Source: JBBSJZ01 sp041739875
GTDB lineage: Bacteria > Planctomycetota > Planctomycetia > Pirellulales > Pirellulaceae
Direction of reading: 5' to 3'
Length of the DNA: 64,000 nt
Assembly (NCBI GenBank): GCA_041739875.1
Contig: JBGSNA010000350.1
Coordinates: forward strand, 19,680 to 83,679
Under the pieces are notes generated by a model. The model made no database searches and had not been told where the DNA came from. It saw nothing but the letters and a program-made list of their open reading frames with translations. The first letter of the stretch is position 1, and every line of letters starts with the position of its first letter. The translations under genes and the position numbers were made by a program. Shown piece after piece: positions 35,502 through 43,511 of this stretch.

Positions 35502-38500
35502 ATGCGTTACGTCGAACTGCATTGCAAAAGCAATTTTTCCTTTCTCGAGGGCGCCTCGCATCCAGACGAGTTAGTGGAGCGCGCCGCAGCGCTTGGTTAC
35601 TCTGGGCTCGCGCTGACCGATCGTGCGTCACTCGCTGGGGTCGTGCGTGGCTTAGCGCCGGCGAGAGAGCTCGGATTCACTTATCTCGTAGGGAGTGAGA
35701 TCCATTGCGTGGATGCTCCGCCGCTTGTGCTGTGGCCGAGCGACCGTACCGCGTACGGCCGCTTGTGTCGCTTGATTTCTCGCGGTCGCCAACGTTGCGA
35801 GAAAGGGAGTTGCGAGATTCGTTGGAGCGATATCGTTGAACTCAACGAGGGAATGATCGCAGCCATGTTGCCACTTCCCGACACGGAGAGTCTTTTTTTG
35901 CGAACACAGTTCCGCGAGGTGTTTGACGATCGTAGCTACTTGCTGTGTGAGGTCCACCGAGGAGCTGATGACAAAGGCGAGATCGAGCGGCTGGGTCGAT
36001 TGTCGATTGCCAACGAAGTGCCACTCGTCGCTGCGGGAGGCGTCTACTACCACACTGCTGAGCGAATGTTGATGCACGATTGTGTCACGGCAATCCGCCA
36101 AGGCTCGACAATCGACGAGGTCAGCCAACAACGGTTTGCCAATAGCCAGCGGCATTTACGTTCTCTCGACGAGATCGCGTTTCTGTTTCGCGATGTTCCG
36201 GAAGCGCTCGCTCGAACGAATGAAATCGCCCAACGGTGTACGTTTCGGCTGGATGACTTGCGATACGAGTATCCAGAAGAGATTGCTCCTTCGGGCATGA
36301 CGCCGCTCGAGCATCTCAAACGGCTCACGTGGCAAGGAGCCAAACAACGCTGGCCAGAGCAGGTGCCCGACAAAGTTATTGAGATGATTCGGCACGAGAT
36401 GTCAATCATCCAAGACATGCGGTACGAAGCTTATTTCTTAACCGTATGGGATATCGTTCGATACGCTCGCGAGCAAAAGATACTGTGCCAAGGTCGCGGA
36501 TCAGCAGCCAACTCGGTGGTGTGTTATTGCTTGGGGATCACGGAGGTCGACCCGAGCCAAACGGAGTTGCTTTTCGAGCGTTTCATTAGTCGTGAACGCA
36601 ACGAGGCACCCGACATCGACGTTGACTTTGAGCACCAGCGACGCGAAGAAGTGCTGCAGTACTTGTATCGCAAGTACGGACGTGATCGAGCGGGAATGAC
36701 AGCGACAGTCACCACCTATCGTTCGCGAAGTGCGATTCGGGAAGTGGGCAAGGCGCTCGGCGTGTCAGCAGATTGCATTGACCAACTCGCAAAACTCTCC
36801 GGCAGCTACAGTCGCGAGCCACTCTTGAACGAACGACTAAGCGACAGTGGCATGGATCCTGATTCAGCGATGGGAAAGCGATTCGTCTACCTCGTGAAGA
36901 CGCTCGTCGGTTTTCCACGCCACCTGTCGCAGCATGTTGGCGGGATGGTCATAACAGCCGGAAACTTATGTGAGTTATGCCCGATCGAAAACGCCGCCAT
37001 GGATGGCCGTACGGTCATCCAGTGGGACAAGAACGACTTGGACGAATTGGGGATTTTGAAGGTGGACGTGTTAGCGCTGGGAATGTTGTCGGCGCTGCAT
37101 CGGTGTTTCGATTTGCTTCGAGATCATCACCAGTCCAACTTGTCGCTTGCCACCATTCCGGCCGATGACAAGCCGACGTATTCGATGATATGTCGCGCGG
37201 ACACGATGGGTGTGTTTCAGATCGAGAGTCGGGCACAAATGAGCATGCTGCCTCGATTGCGGCCGCAGTGCTTTTACGACCTCGTCATCGAAGTCGCGAT
37301 CGTGCGACCGGGACCGATCCAGGGCAACATGGTGCATCCGTTCTTGAAAGCTCGCGAAAATCCTGCGATGGCGATCTACCCCAACGAGGCCATTCGCGGC
37401 GTGTTGGAAAAGACACTCGGCGTGCCGCTGTTTCAGGAACAAGCGATGCGACTAGCCGTTGTCGCCGGTGGATTTACACCTGGAGAAGCAGACCAACTGC
37501 GACGGGCGATGGCGGCGTGGCGACGCCCCGGCGTGATCGACAAGTTTCGAATCAAGCTCATGGATGGGATGAAACGCACGGGACTCAGCGACGAGTTTGC
37601 CGAGCACGTGTTCAATCAAATTCGCGGGTTCGGTGAGTACGGCTTTCCGGAGTCACACGCGGCGAGTTTTGCGTTACTGGTTTACGCGTCGTGTTATTTG
37701 AAGTGTCATTACCCGGCGGCGTTTTGCGTTTCGCTGCTGAATAGCCAGCCCCTCGGGTTCTATGCGCCGGCCCAACTCGTCGCCAATGCTCGGGAGCATG
37801 GCGTGAGAATTCGCAGCGTGGACATCAACCACAGCGATTGGGACGCGACGCTTGAGCCAGACCCAAATCGACCCCAGCCAGGGATCCGATTGGGGCTCGC
37901 TTCGGTCCGTGGATTGTCGATGGATACGGCGACCCAGTGGGTGGATGAACGCAAGGCCAACGGGCCGTACAAGAACGTCTCGGATTTGGTCAGTCGAACG
38001 CGTGTTGGCAAAGCGATGCTTGCGACTTTGGCGGATGCGGACGCGTTAGGTTCGATATCCGGTGACCGGCGTGCGGCAGTATGGCTTTCCTTGGGGCAAG
38101 AAACTTGCCCGGGAGATCAACCGCTGTTGGAAGGCGCGAACGACGAGGATGCTGTGCCGGACCAGCTTCAACCGATGTCGATGCTTGAAGAAGTGTATGC
38201 GGATTATCACATGACAGGATTGAGCTTGAAGGGCCATCCCATGTCATTTGCTCGACGCGAACTCGATCGATTGAAGTGCGTTCGAGCAAGTGACTTACCG
38301 ACGCTTCGAGACGGGCGTCACGTTCGCGTTGCGGGCTTGGTGCTAATGCGTCAACGACCGAGCACCGCCAAGGGGATTACATTCGTGACACTGGAAGACG
38401 AGACAGGCTCGATCAACCTTGTCCTATTTGCGGCGGTGTGGGATCGATTCTTCAAGATCGCTCGAACCAGCAACGCTTGGCTGGCGGATGGCAAGCTCGA

Positions 38501-38597
38501 AAACCGCAAGGGAGTCATCCACGTGATCGTCGGATACCTCACCGATTTGAGCGATGAGGTTGACGGACTCAATGTTCGATCACGTGATTTTCACTAA
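35502..38597 (+). CDS. dnaE2: Error-prone DNA polymerase III alpha subunit DnaE2
   Basis: 1031 residues. The N-terminal PHP domain begins YVELHCKSNFSFLEGASHPD, a form typical of DnaE2 (ImuC) rather than replicative DnaE. The polymerase core carries QGRGSAANSVVCYCLG and the catalytic triad PDIDVDFE (370-377). The ending (RDGRHVRVAGLVLMRQRPST, then GITFVTLEDETG) is the OB-fold typical of the family. There is no clamp-binding tail like that of DnaE1. In many bacteria this gene stands in an imuA-imuB-dnaE2 cassette under LexA control, but neither partner is adjacent here and no LexA-type box is visible upstream. Confidence 0.92.
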   Translation: MRYVELHCKSNFSFLEGASHPDELVERAAALGYSGLALTDRASLAGVVRGLAPARELGFTYLVGSEIHCVDAPPLVLWPSDRTAYGRLCRLISRGRQRCEKGSCEIRWSDIVELNEGMIAAMLPLPDTESLFLRTQFREVFDDRSYLLCEVHRGADDKGEIERLGRLSIANEVPLVAAGGVYYHTAERMLMHDCVTAIRQGSTIDEVSQQRFANSQRHLRSLDEIAFLFRDVPEALARTNEIAQRCTFRLDDLRYEYPEEIAPSGMTPLEHLKRLTWQGAKQRWPEQVPDKVIEMIRHEMSIIQDMRYEAYFLTVWDIVRYAREQKILCQGRGSAANSVVCYCLGITEVDPSQTELLFERFISRERNEAPDIDVDFEHQRREEVLQYLYRKYGRDRAGMTATVTTYRSRSAIREVGKALGVSADCIDQLAKLSGSYSREPLLNERLSDSGMDPDSAMGKRFVYLVKTLVGFPRHLSQHVGGMVITAGNLCELCPIENAAMDGRTVIQWDKNDLDELGILKVDVLALGMLSALHRCFDLLRDHHQSNLSLATIPADDKPTYSMICRADTMGVFQIESRAQMSMLPRLRPQCFYDLVIEVAIVRPGPIQGNMVHPFLKARENPAMAIYPNEAIRGVLEKTLGVPLFQEQAMRLAVVAGGFTPGEADQLRRAMAAWRRPGVIDKFRIKLMDGMKRTGLSDEFAEHVFNQIRGFGEYGFPESHAASFALLVYASCYLKCHYPAAFCVSLLNSQPLGFYAPAQLVANAREHGVRIRSVDINHSDWDATLEPDPNRPQPGIRLGLASVRGLSMDTATQWVDERKANGPYKNVSDLVSRTRVGKAMLATLADADALGSISGDRRAAVWLSLGQETCPGDQPLLEGANDEDAVPDQLQPMSMLEEVYADYHMTGLSLKGHPMSFARRELDRLKCVRASDLPTLRDGRHVRVAGLVLMRQRPSTAKGITFVTLEDETGSINLVLFAAVWDRFFKIARTSNAWLADGKLENRKGVIHVIVGYLTDLSDEVDGLNVRSRDFH

Positions 38598-38610
38598 CAC
38601 GTGATTTTCA
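38581..38610. repeat. 13-bp direct repeat around the dnaE2 stop codon
   Basis: The 13-base unit cacgtgattttca occurs at 38581-38593 and 38598-38610, a 17-base period. The first copy forms the last codons of dnaE2. It is probably a small tandem duplication. Confidence 0.5.
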
Positions 38611-38647
38611 TTCAATCGCGTGCCGTGGCAACCCGCCAAGAACTTCG

Positions 38648-39394
38648 CTAGAGGACCGACTCAGCAACAATCCGTTCGCGATGAAACTGGAACAGTGTAA
38701 TGTGCCATTCGCCACGGTCGTTTTGTGTATCGACTTCGTACTCTAGCTCCACCTGCAACTTTTGATTGGGGTCACCATTCCTGTCGACCCATAGGGTGTC
38801 AACTTTTTGGCGACCCCAATTGGTAAAGACTCGCGTGCTGTAGAGTTGCCAATCCGACGTATCAGCTTTGTCACGGATGTCCATGAGGATACCGTTGTTA
38901 TCAAGCATCTCGGTAAGTGCTTTTGCGGCGGCTTCGTTCTGGGCGTAAAATTCTTTGACGGGCATCGTAGGCAAAAATCGGGAGCGATAAGGTTTCTGGA
39001 GTTCGGAAACCAACTCCCATTCGCCACGACCCACCAACTCAAAATACTCTTTCACAAACAGTTCCGCCTGGCCGCCGAGTGTCTGTTCTTTTGCCCAGGG
39101 CAAGAAAAACCCACAGGCCGCAAAACCCGTGGCTAGAACGAGCCCTATTTTCGCAGCAAAGGTGCCGACGGGGATGCCCTCGATGGCTGGGCGGAGAGCA
39201 ATCAGCCCAAATACCAAAGCCGCAAAGGGCACCAAGAGCAGGGGCCGACCAAGCATGGCGACCGAACTCAATAGGCCCAGAAGCAGACAAACAAAGCCTG
39301 AAAAGCGGACTGGGGTCTGAGAATCATCCAACTCGTAACCCGCTTCAGCTCCCATCCGCGGGGTCGAAGGGCTTGCTACCGATTCAATACTCAT
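38648..39394 (-). CDS. Hypothetical membrane protein
   Basis: About 248 residues from the ATG at 39394 (a longer frame to 39502 begins with unlikely sequence). Two or three hydrophobic helices lie in the first 115 residues (FSGFVCLLLGLLSSVAMLG, LLLVPFAALVFGLIALRPA, KIGLVLATGFAACGFFLPWA). A soluble domain follows, mixed alpha/beta, ending with VELEYEVDTQNDRGEWHITL. The helix arrangement recalls DUF4190 proteins fused to an NTF2-like domain. No enzyme motif is visible. Confidence 0.75.
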   Translation of the reverse strand: MSIESVASPSTPRMGAEAGYELDDSQTPVRFSGFVCLLLGLLSSVAMLGRPLLLVPFAALVFGLIALRPAIEGIPVGTFAAKIGLVLATGFAACGFFLPWAKEQTLGGQAELFVKEYFELVGRGEWELVSELQKPYRSRFLPTMPVKEFYAQNEAAAKALTEMLDNNGILMDIRDKADTSDWQLYSTRVFTNWGRQKVDTLWVDRNGDPNQKLQVELEYEVDTQNDRGEWHITLFQFHRERIVAESVL

Positions 39395-39684
39395 GGACGA
39401 TGTGTAAAAAAGTGTGCGTGTCGGAAATAGGATACAAAACTCGAGAATCTGACCCAGCCTCAACTCTTTGGCCCAGCCACAACTCATGATGCAATGGCTC
39501 ACTACGCTCCCAGGGAACTGATGGTTTGCCAGTAACTTAGAAAACTAAGTTGTCAGCGAAAACATCGAGTAAAAGCCTCAACGACGTCCTCAACCGCCCG
39601 CAACGAGGCCAGAAAATGCGCCGCCAGTGCCACAAATCCCGCTCAACGAACGAATTTACCCATTAAATGACGCATTCGCGGTCG

Positions 39685-40875
39685 CTAAGCGGCTCTTCGA
39701 GTCGTTCGGATCGCTGAATCATCGACCCCCATGGCCTTACAAAGCCACGCTGCGGCACGATTTGAAGCGCCGGGTCGGGCGTACTGGGCACAGAGTTCAT
39801 CGAGCTGGGCCAGCGTTTGTCGATAGTAGAAGGCATCTGAGACGAATGCGGAAATAGACTCCGTGAGGAATGCTACAGCGGGCTCAACCGAGCCCACCGA
39901 GACCATTTCCGGAAATACTTTTCGACCGGCCATCAAGTTCGGCAAAGTCAGCGAGTCGACACCGATCATCACCCGGCCAAACGTGTGCAAAAAACGCCCG
40001 ACTCGGTACACCACCGCAGCCGGCGTTCGACGAGCCATCAATTCCAAGCTAACCGATCCACTGACCATCATGGCACAGTGCGAGGCCTCGATGACTTCAC
40101 TTGTGCGACCGACGAAAAAGTCAATCGGTAAATCACGATCCAGCTCATCGAGTTGATTGCGACACCAAACGCATTGGCTGTCTCGGTAGGCAGCGACGAG
40201 AAATCGGACGCCTGGATGTCGCTTGGTTAGCTGGCGAATCGAAGCCAGCATCATCGGCCAGTTACGATGGACTTCGTGTTCACGAGAACCGGGTAACACC
40301 GCCACCAACTGCTGGCTCTTTGCGATTTTTTGCAGCCGCTGCATCACGCGTGAGTCCAATGGCTGTGACGCGACGGCGTCAAAAAACGGGTGGCCTACGA
40401 ACGTGTTTGGAATATTGTGTTTCGTGAAGTACTGCTGCTCGATTGGCAACACGGAAAGAACATGATCGACGGTGCGTCGCATTTTTCGCGTTCGCCAACC
40501 GCCCCAAGCCCAGAGCTGCGGAGGGCAATAGTAATAGACTGGGATCTTGTGTTGTTGAGCTCGTTTAGCGATGTGCCAGTTGAAACCTGGAAAGTCAACC
40601 AAAACGACGGCATCCACGTCACCGGTCCGAAATGCGTCTTCTGCGGAATCGGCAAACCGAAAGAATTGCCGCAGTTTCGGCAAGACTTCGAGAAGCCCCA
40701 CCACTGCATGCTGTGTTAAATCCGTATCCAATTGACACCCAGCAGCACTCATGGCGTCGCCGCCAAACCCGCGAGTTTGAACCGACGGAGCAAGTCGACT
40801 CAATTCGGTGATCAGCCTTGCCGCGTGCTGGTCACCGCTTGGTTCGCCGACGGAGAAGAAGATCGTTTTCGACAT
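39685..40875 (-). CDS. lpxB: Lipid-A-disaccharide synthase LpxB
   Basis: 396 residues from the ATG at 40875, where homologues begin (SKTIFFSVGEPSGDQHAARL); the frame extends 62 codons upstream but that part is unlike LpxB. Family motifs are GFGGDAMSAAGCQLDTDL, VLVDFPGFNWHIAKRA, VLPGSREHEVHRNWPMMLAS, and SGSVSLELMARRTPAAVVYR. It joins UDP-diacylglucosamine to lipid X to make the lipid A disaccharide. Its presence supports an LPS-type outer membrane. Other lpx genes are not in the window. Confidence 0.93.
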   Translation of the reverse strand: MSKTIFFSVGEPSGDQHAARLITELSRLAPSVQTRGFGGDAMSAAGCQLDTDLTQHAVVGLLEVLPKLRQFFRFADSAEDAFRTGDVDAVVLVDFPGFNWHIAKRAQQHKIPVYYYCPPQLWAWGGWRTRKMRRTVDHVLSVLPIEQQYFTKHNIPNTFVGHPFFDAVASQPLDSRVMQRLQKIAKSQQLVAVLPGSREHEVHRNWPMMLASIRQLTKRHPGVRFLVAAYRDSQCVWCRNQLDELDRDLPIDFFVGRTSEVIEASHCAMMVSGSVSLELMARRTPAAVVYRVGRFLHTFGRVMIGVDSLTLPNLMAGRKVFPEMVSVGSVEPAVAFLTESISAFVSDAFYYRQTLAQLDELCAQYARPGASNRAAAWLCKAMGVDDSAIRTTRRAA

Positions 40876-41011
40876 CACTGAGTGCCTGAGACTGAAACAA
40901 AAGGATTCACAGCCAAGCAATAGTGAAAAGGACGCATCAAGGTCAACGGGAATCGCCCCCCAACCCACCGTGAATCTCAAGCGAATCAGGCTCGCAAATC
41001 GCGTAGAAAAC

Positions 41012-41050
41012 AAAAAAACGACCCGGCAAGGGTTTCCCCCGGCCGGGTCG
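41012..41050 (-). terminator. Rho-independent terminator of the Cys-rich protein gene
   Basis: A 9-bp stem cgacccggc / gccgggtcg with a 14-base loop. On the minus strand seven T follow it (the seven A at 41012-41018 on the plus strand). It lies about 45 bases after the stop of the Cys-rich gene. Confidence 0.8.
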
Positions 41051-41092
41051 CTTTGGGTCACGTCTGAGGGTTCAGCTCAACGTCGTTCGCGA

Positions 41093-41986
41093 TTAACGAA
41101 CGAAGTTAGCACTGGCCTGAATGACACGACGCTTGCTGGTCACACTTGCACTCGGATCCACCATTGGTGCTGGTGGCATCGGAGCGTATTCCATCGTTGG
41201 AGCGGCCATGGTCGGAGCGGCTGCACCGCAGCTGCTGCAACCCGAATCACAACCGCTATCGCAGCCACTGTCACAGCAGCTCTTCTTGCAGCCAAGGTTG
41301 CCGAAGAGTTTCTTCAGCAAGCCGCCGCACTTCTTGGTGCCACAGCCACAGCTGTCGCAGCCAGTGTCACATCCCAAGTCGCAGCCACCACAAGCAGGTG
41401 CTTCGCAGCCACAAGCTGGTTCTGCACATCCGCAAGCTGGTGCTTCGCAGCCGCTGTCGCAACCGGAGTCACAACCGCAGCTCTTCTTGCAGCTGAAAAG
41501 CTTAGCAAGCAAGCCACCGCACTTCTTCGTGCCACAGCCACAAGCTGGAGCTTCGCAACCACAAGCTGGCTCGGAAGCACAGCCACATGGAGCTTCGGCA
41601 CCACAAGCTGGAGCAGATGCACAACCACAAGCAGGTGCTTCGCAACCGCAAGCTGGTTCCGCACATCCACATGACGACTTGCCACAACCGCCGAGCTTGC
41701 TCAGAAGTCCACAACCTTTAGCTTCACAGCCACAAGCTGGTTCTGCACATCCGCATGATGACGCTTCGGCGCCACAAGCTGGTGCTCCGCATCCATCGCC
41801 ACAAGCTGGAGCTTCGCAGCCACAAGCTGGTTCGCACGATGGAATATCGCATCCTGTGTCACAGCAGCTGCTGTGGCTGCCACAGCCCTTGAGGCCGAGC
41901 ATTCGGTCGAGCAAATCGAATCCGTAGCTTTGGCTACAAACTGAACTGCCGATTACTAAAGTCAGGGTTAAAATTGTTTTTTTCAT
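41093..41986 (-). CDS. Exported Cys-Gly-rich repeat protein
   Basis: About 297 residues from the ATG at 41986. It has a signal peptide (MKKTILTLTLVIGSSVCSQS), then repeats of the type CGCEAPACGCA and CDSGCDSGC through residue 235, interrupted by two related blocks, GCGTKKCGGLLAKLFSCKKS and GCGTKKCGGLLKKLFGNLG. Around a quarter of the mature residues are Cys. The tail (AAAPTMAAPTMEYAPMPPAP) is Pro/Ala/Met-rich. This looks like a covalently crosslinked wall or surface-layer component, perhaps related to Cys-rich planctomycete envelopes, but nothing catalytic is visible. A good terminator follows. Confidence 0.85.
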   Translation of the reverse strand: MKKTILTLTLVIGSSVCSQSYGFDLLDRMLGLKGCGSHSSCCDTGCDIPSCEPACGCEAPACGDGCGAPACGAEASSCGCAEPACGCEAKGCGLLSKLGGCGKSSCGCAEPACGCEAPACGCASAPACGAEAPCGCASEPACGCEAPACGCGTKKCGGLLAKLFSCKKSCGCDSGCDSGCEAPACGCAEPACGCEAPACGGCDLGCDTGCDSCGCGTKKCGGLLKKLFGNLGCKKSCCDSGCDSGCDSGCSSCGAAAPTMAAPTMEYAPMPPAPMVDPSASVTSKRRVIQASANFVR

Positions 41987-42004
41987 TGGAGCCACGTCTC
42001 CCAA

Positions 42005-42690
42005 ACGTAATCTCGCGTTGATTTATTCGCGATGCTTGAATTTGTCTCGCACGCTTTCAGTCACCATCGATGTTTTGCCAGGTGCGGTCGTTGGACGAAG
42101 TCGCCAACGATCGAACCTCAACAAATCTCATGAGCACTAAGCAGGTCAGGTGCGGGACACCCGGCCCGCCGACTTCGTTCAGCTCACTTGTTAATCGATT
42201 CAGCGGTCGGAAAATTGGGTCATCCGCCGCTTAGCTTCTGTACGACATGCGAGGCAAACCCTCGTATCGCAAGACTTGGACATCCTGTGTCCCAGCCTCC
42301 AGTGTCTTCGTTGACATCCAATCCAGAGTCAGCCACGAGCTGTTAGGGTTGAACTGTCAGACAATGGAGATATCGACAAGGGCAAGATTGTGAATCAATC
42401 TTCTCGCCTATTTTCCCCCGCTTGCTAAGCTTTACCGGTAGGGCAACACCCGCTCAATTTGCCGGGAAATCCCAAGGAAACGATCCTGACATCAACTTCA
42501 TCTTCGTTGGCTGTTTATGCTGGCAGTGCAACATGAACAATCGACACAAGTACCCAGCCTCGAAAATTCACGGCCTGGGTGGAGGTGCCTTCAAACCACC
42601 TGCAACACGGCATATTGAACGACTGTCTTGCTCGATTCACGTTGGTTGCAAGGTGAGCAGGAGTTGAAAAGATACCCGCCGCACTCCTTA
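42005..42690. other. Gene-free stretch
   Basis: About 690 bases upstream of the Cys-rich gene and the cupin gene. One plus frame of 81 codons (42422-42667) looks unlike a protein. I find no tRNA cloverleaf, riboswitch or palindrome apart from the inverted repeat that follows at 42695-42742. Confidence 0.4.
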
Positions 42691-42694
42691 GAAC

Positions 42695-42742
42695 GGCCTT
42701 TCCTGGCCGTCCGGAACGTTCAATTGACGGCCTGGAAAGGCC
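42695..42742. repeat. Long near-perfect inverted repeat upstream of cupin gene
   Basis: Arms of 16 bases (ggcctttcctggccgt and acggcctggaaaggcc) differ by one base and flank a 16-base loop with an internal aacgtt palindrome. The stem is long and GC-rich; it is followed by no T tract. It could be a REP-like element or a terminator-like hairpin. It lies 46 bases before the cupin ATG. Confidence 0.55.
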
Positions 42743-42788
42743 TTCCTAGGGTAAATTCGTTTCTTCCGCTCGTCTAAGAACCCAAAAA

Positions 42789-43187
42789 ATGCCTCATCCA
42801 CCACTCGCAGAGGTGGTTCACCTGCCTGAAATCACGCCGGTGGCTTGCCCATGTGGGCTTGCGCGCCGTGCGTTTGCCGATTCGTCAGACTTTCCCGGTA
42901 CAGTTCACCTGACCGAAATCAGCGTTGATGCAAAGTGTCATTACCACACGTGTCACACGGAGGTTTATGTGATTCTCGAGTGCGAAACGAACGCGACGAT
43001 TGAATTGAATGGAGAATCTGCCCCCGTGCGCCCGCACACTTCGATCTTGATTCCGCCAGGCGTAAGGCATCGAGCGTCTGGCAGAATGAAGGTGCTGGTC
43101 ATTTGCACCCCTAAGTTTGATCCCCAAGACGAGCACTTTGATGATGAAGCTCTGACGGAACCAACCACTATCACTCATGGTGAATAA
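42789..43187 (+). CDS. Cupin-domain protein
   Basis: 132 residues. The core beta-barrel carries HYHTCHTEVYVILE (about 51-64), matching cupin motif 1 with two His and a Glu, and PHTSILIPPGVRHRASG (about 82-98), matching motif 2 with its His. These residues would bind one metal. No signal peptide is present. The first residues (PACPCGLARRA-like) have two Cys close together. Cupins of this size often isomerise or oxygenate small sugars or acids; the substrate is unknown. Confidence 0.85.
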   Translation: MPHPPLAEVVHLPEITPVACPCGLARRAFADSSDFPGTVHLTEISVDAKCHYHTCHTEVYVILECETNATIELNGESAPVRPHTSILIPPGVRHRASGRMKVLVICTPKFDPQDEHFDDEALTEPTTITHGE

Positions 43188-43511
43188 ATCAACCGATTCG
43201 GTTGGCGGGTTCGATTCAATGCCCACCTAGTCCTGGTGGGGTATTTACGGTGGCGTCCAAGTCGTTGCACACGTTGACGGGGATCACACTTTGGTAAAGA
43301 TTAGTTGTGTCGGGCGGACAAGGTTGCTTGAATCACGCGACAAAAACACTCCCAGTCGGCCAACGAAGAAGAAAACGAATAAAACGATTGTCACAATCGA
43401 GTCACTCGTTCGTATGATTGTAATTCGATTATCCGTCCATGAGATCTCGCCGTCAGCACGAGCGAGTCAAACGTAACTCACCCACCACTTCGCAAAATCA
43501 CCTGTATTTTC
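43188..43511. other. Gene-free stretch
   Basis: No supported gene or structured RNA is seen in these 324 bases; a 61-codon plus frame (43291-43476) is Lys/Thr/Arg-rich and lacks protein character. Confidence 0.4.

Noticed and set aside
36600..36720. Possible split of dnaE2 at the catalytic region
   Set aside because: The frame is uninterrupted from 35502 to 38597; no frameshift is present.
40876..41061. 62-codon N-terminal extension of lpxB
   Set aside because: The extension has none of the LpxB features and crosses the terminator region of the next gene; the motif GEPSGD begins a few residues after the ATG at 40875.
40808..41927. Plus-strand frames of 288 and 268 codons
   Set aside because: They are shadows of the Cys-rich gene and its surroundings: their repeats (for example runs of Gln, Pro, Ala) arise from reading the Cys/Gly codons backwards, and they cross the minus-strand terminator.
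42061..42140. A segment with partial tRNA-like character
   Set aside because: No four-arm fold or T-loop consensus could be drawn; it does not end in CCA.
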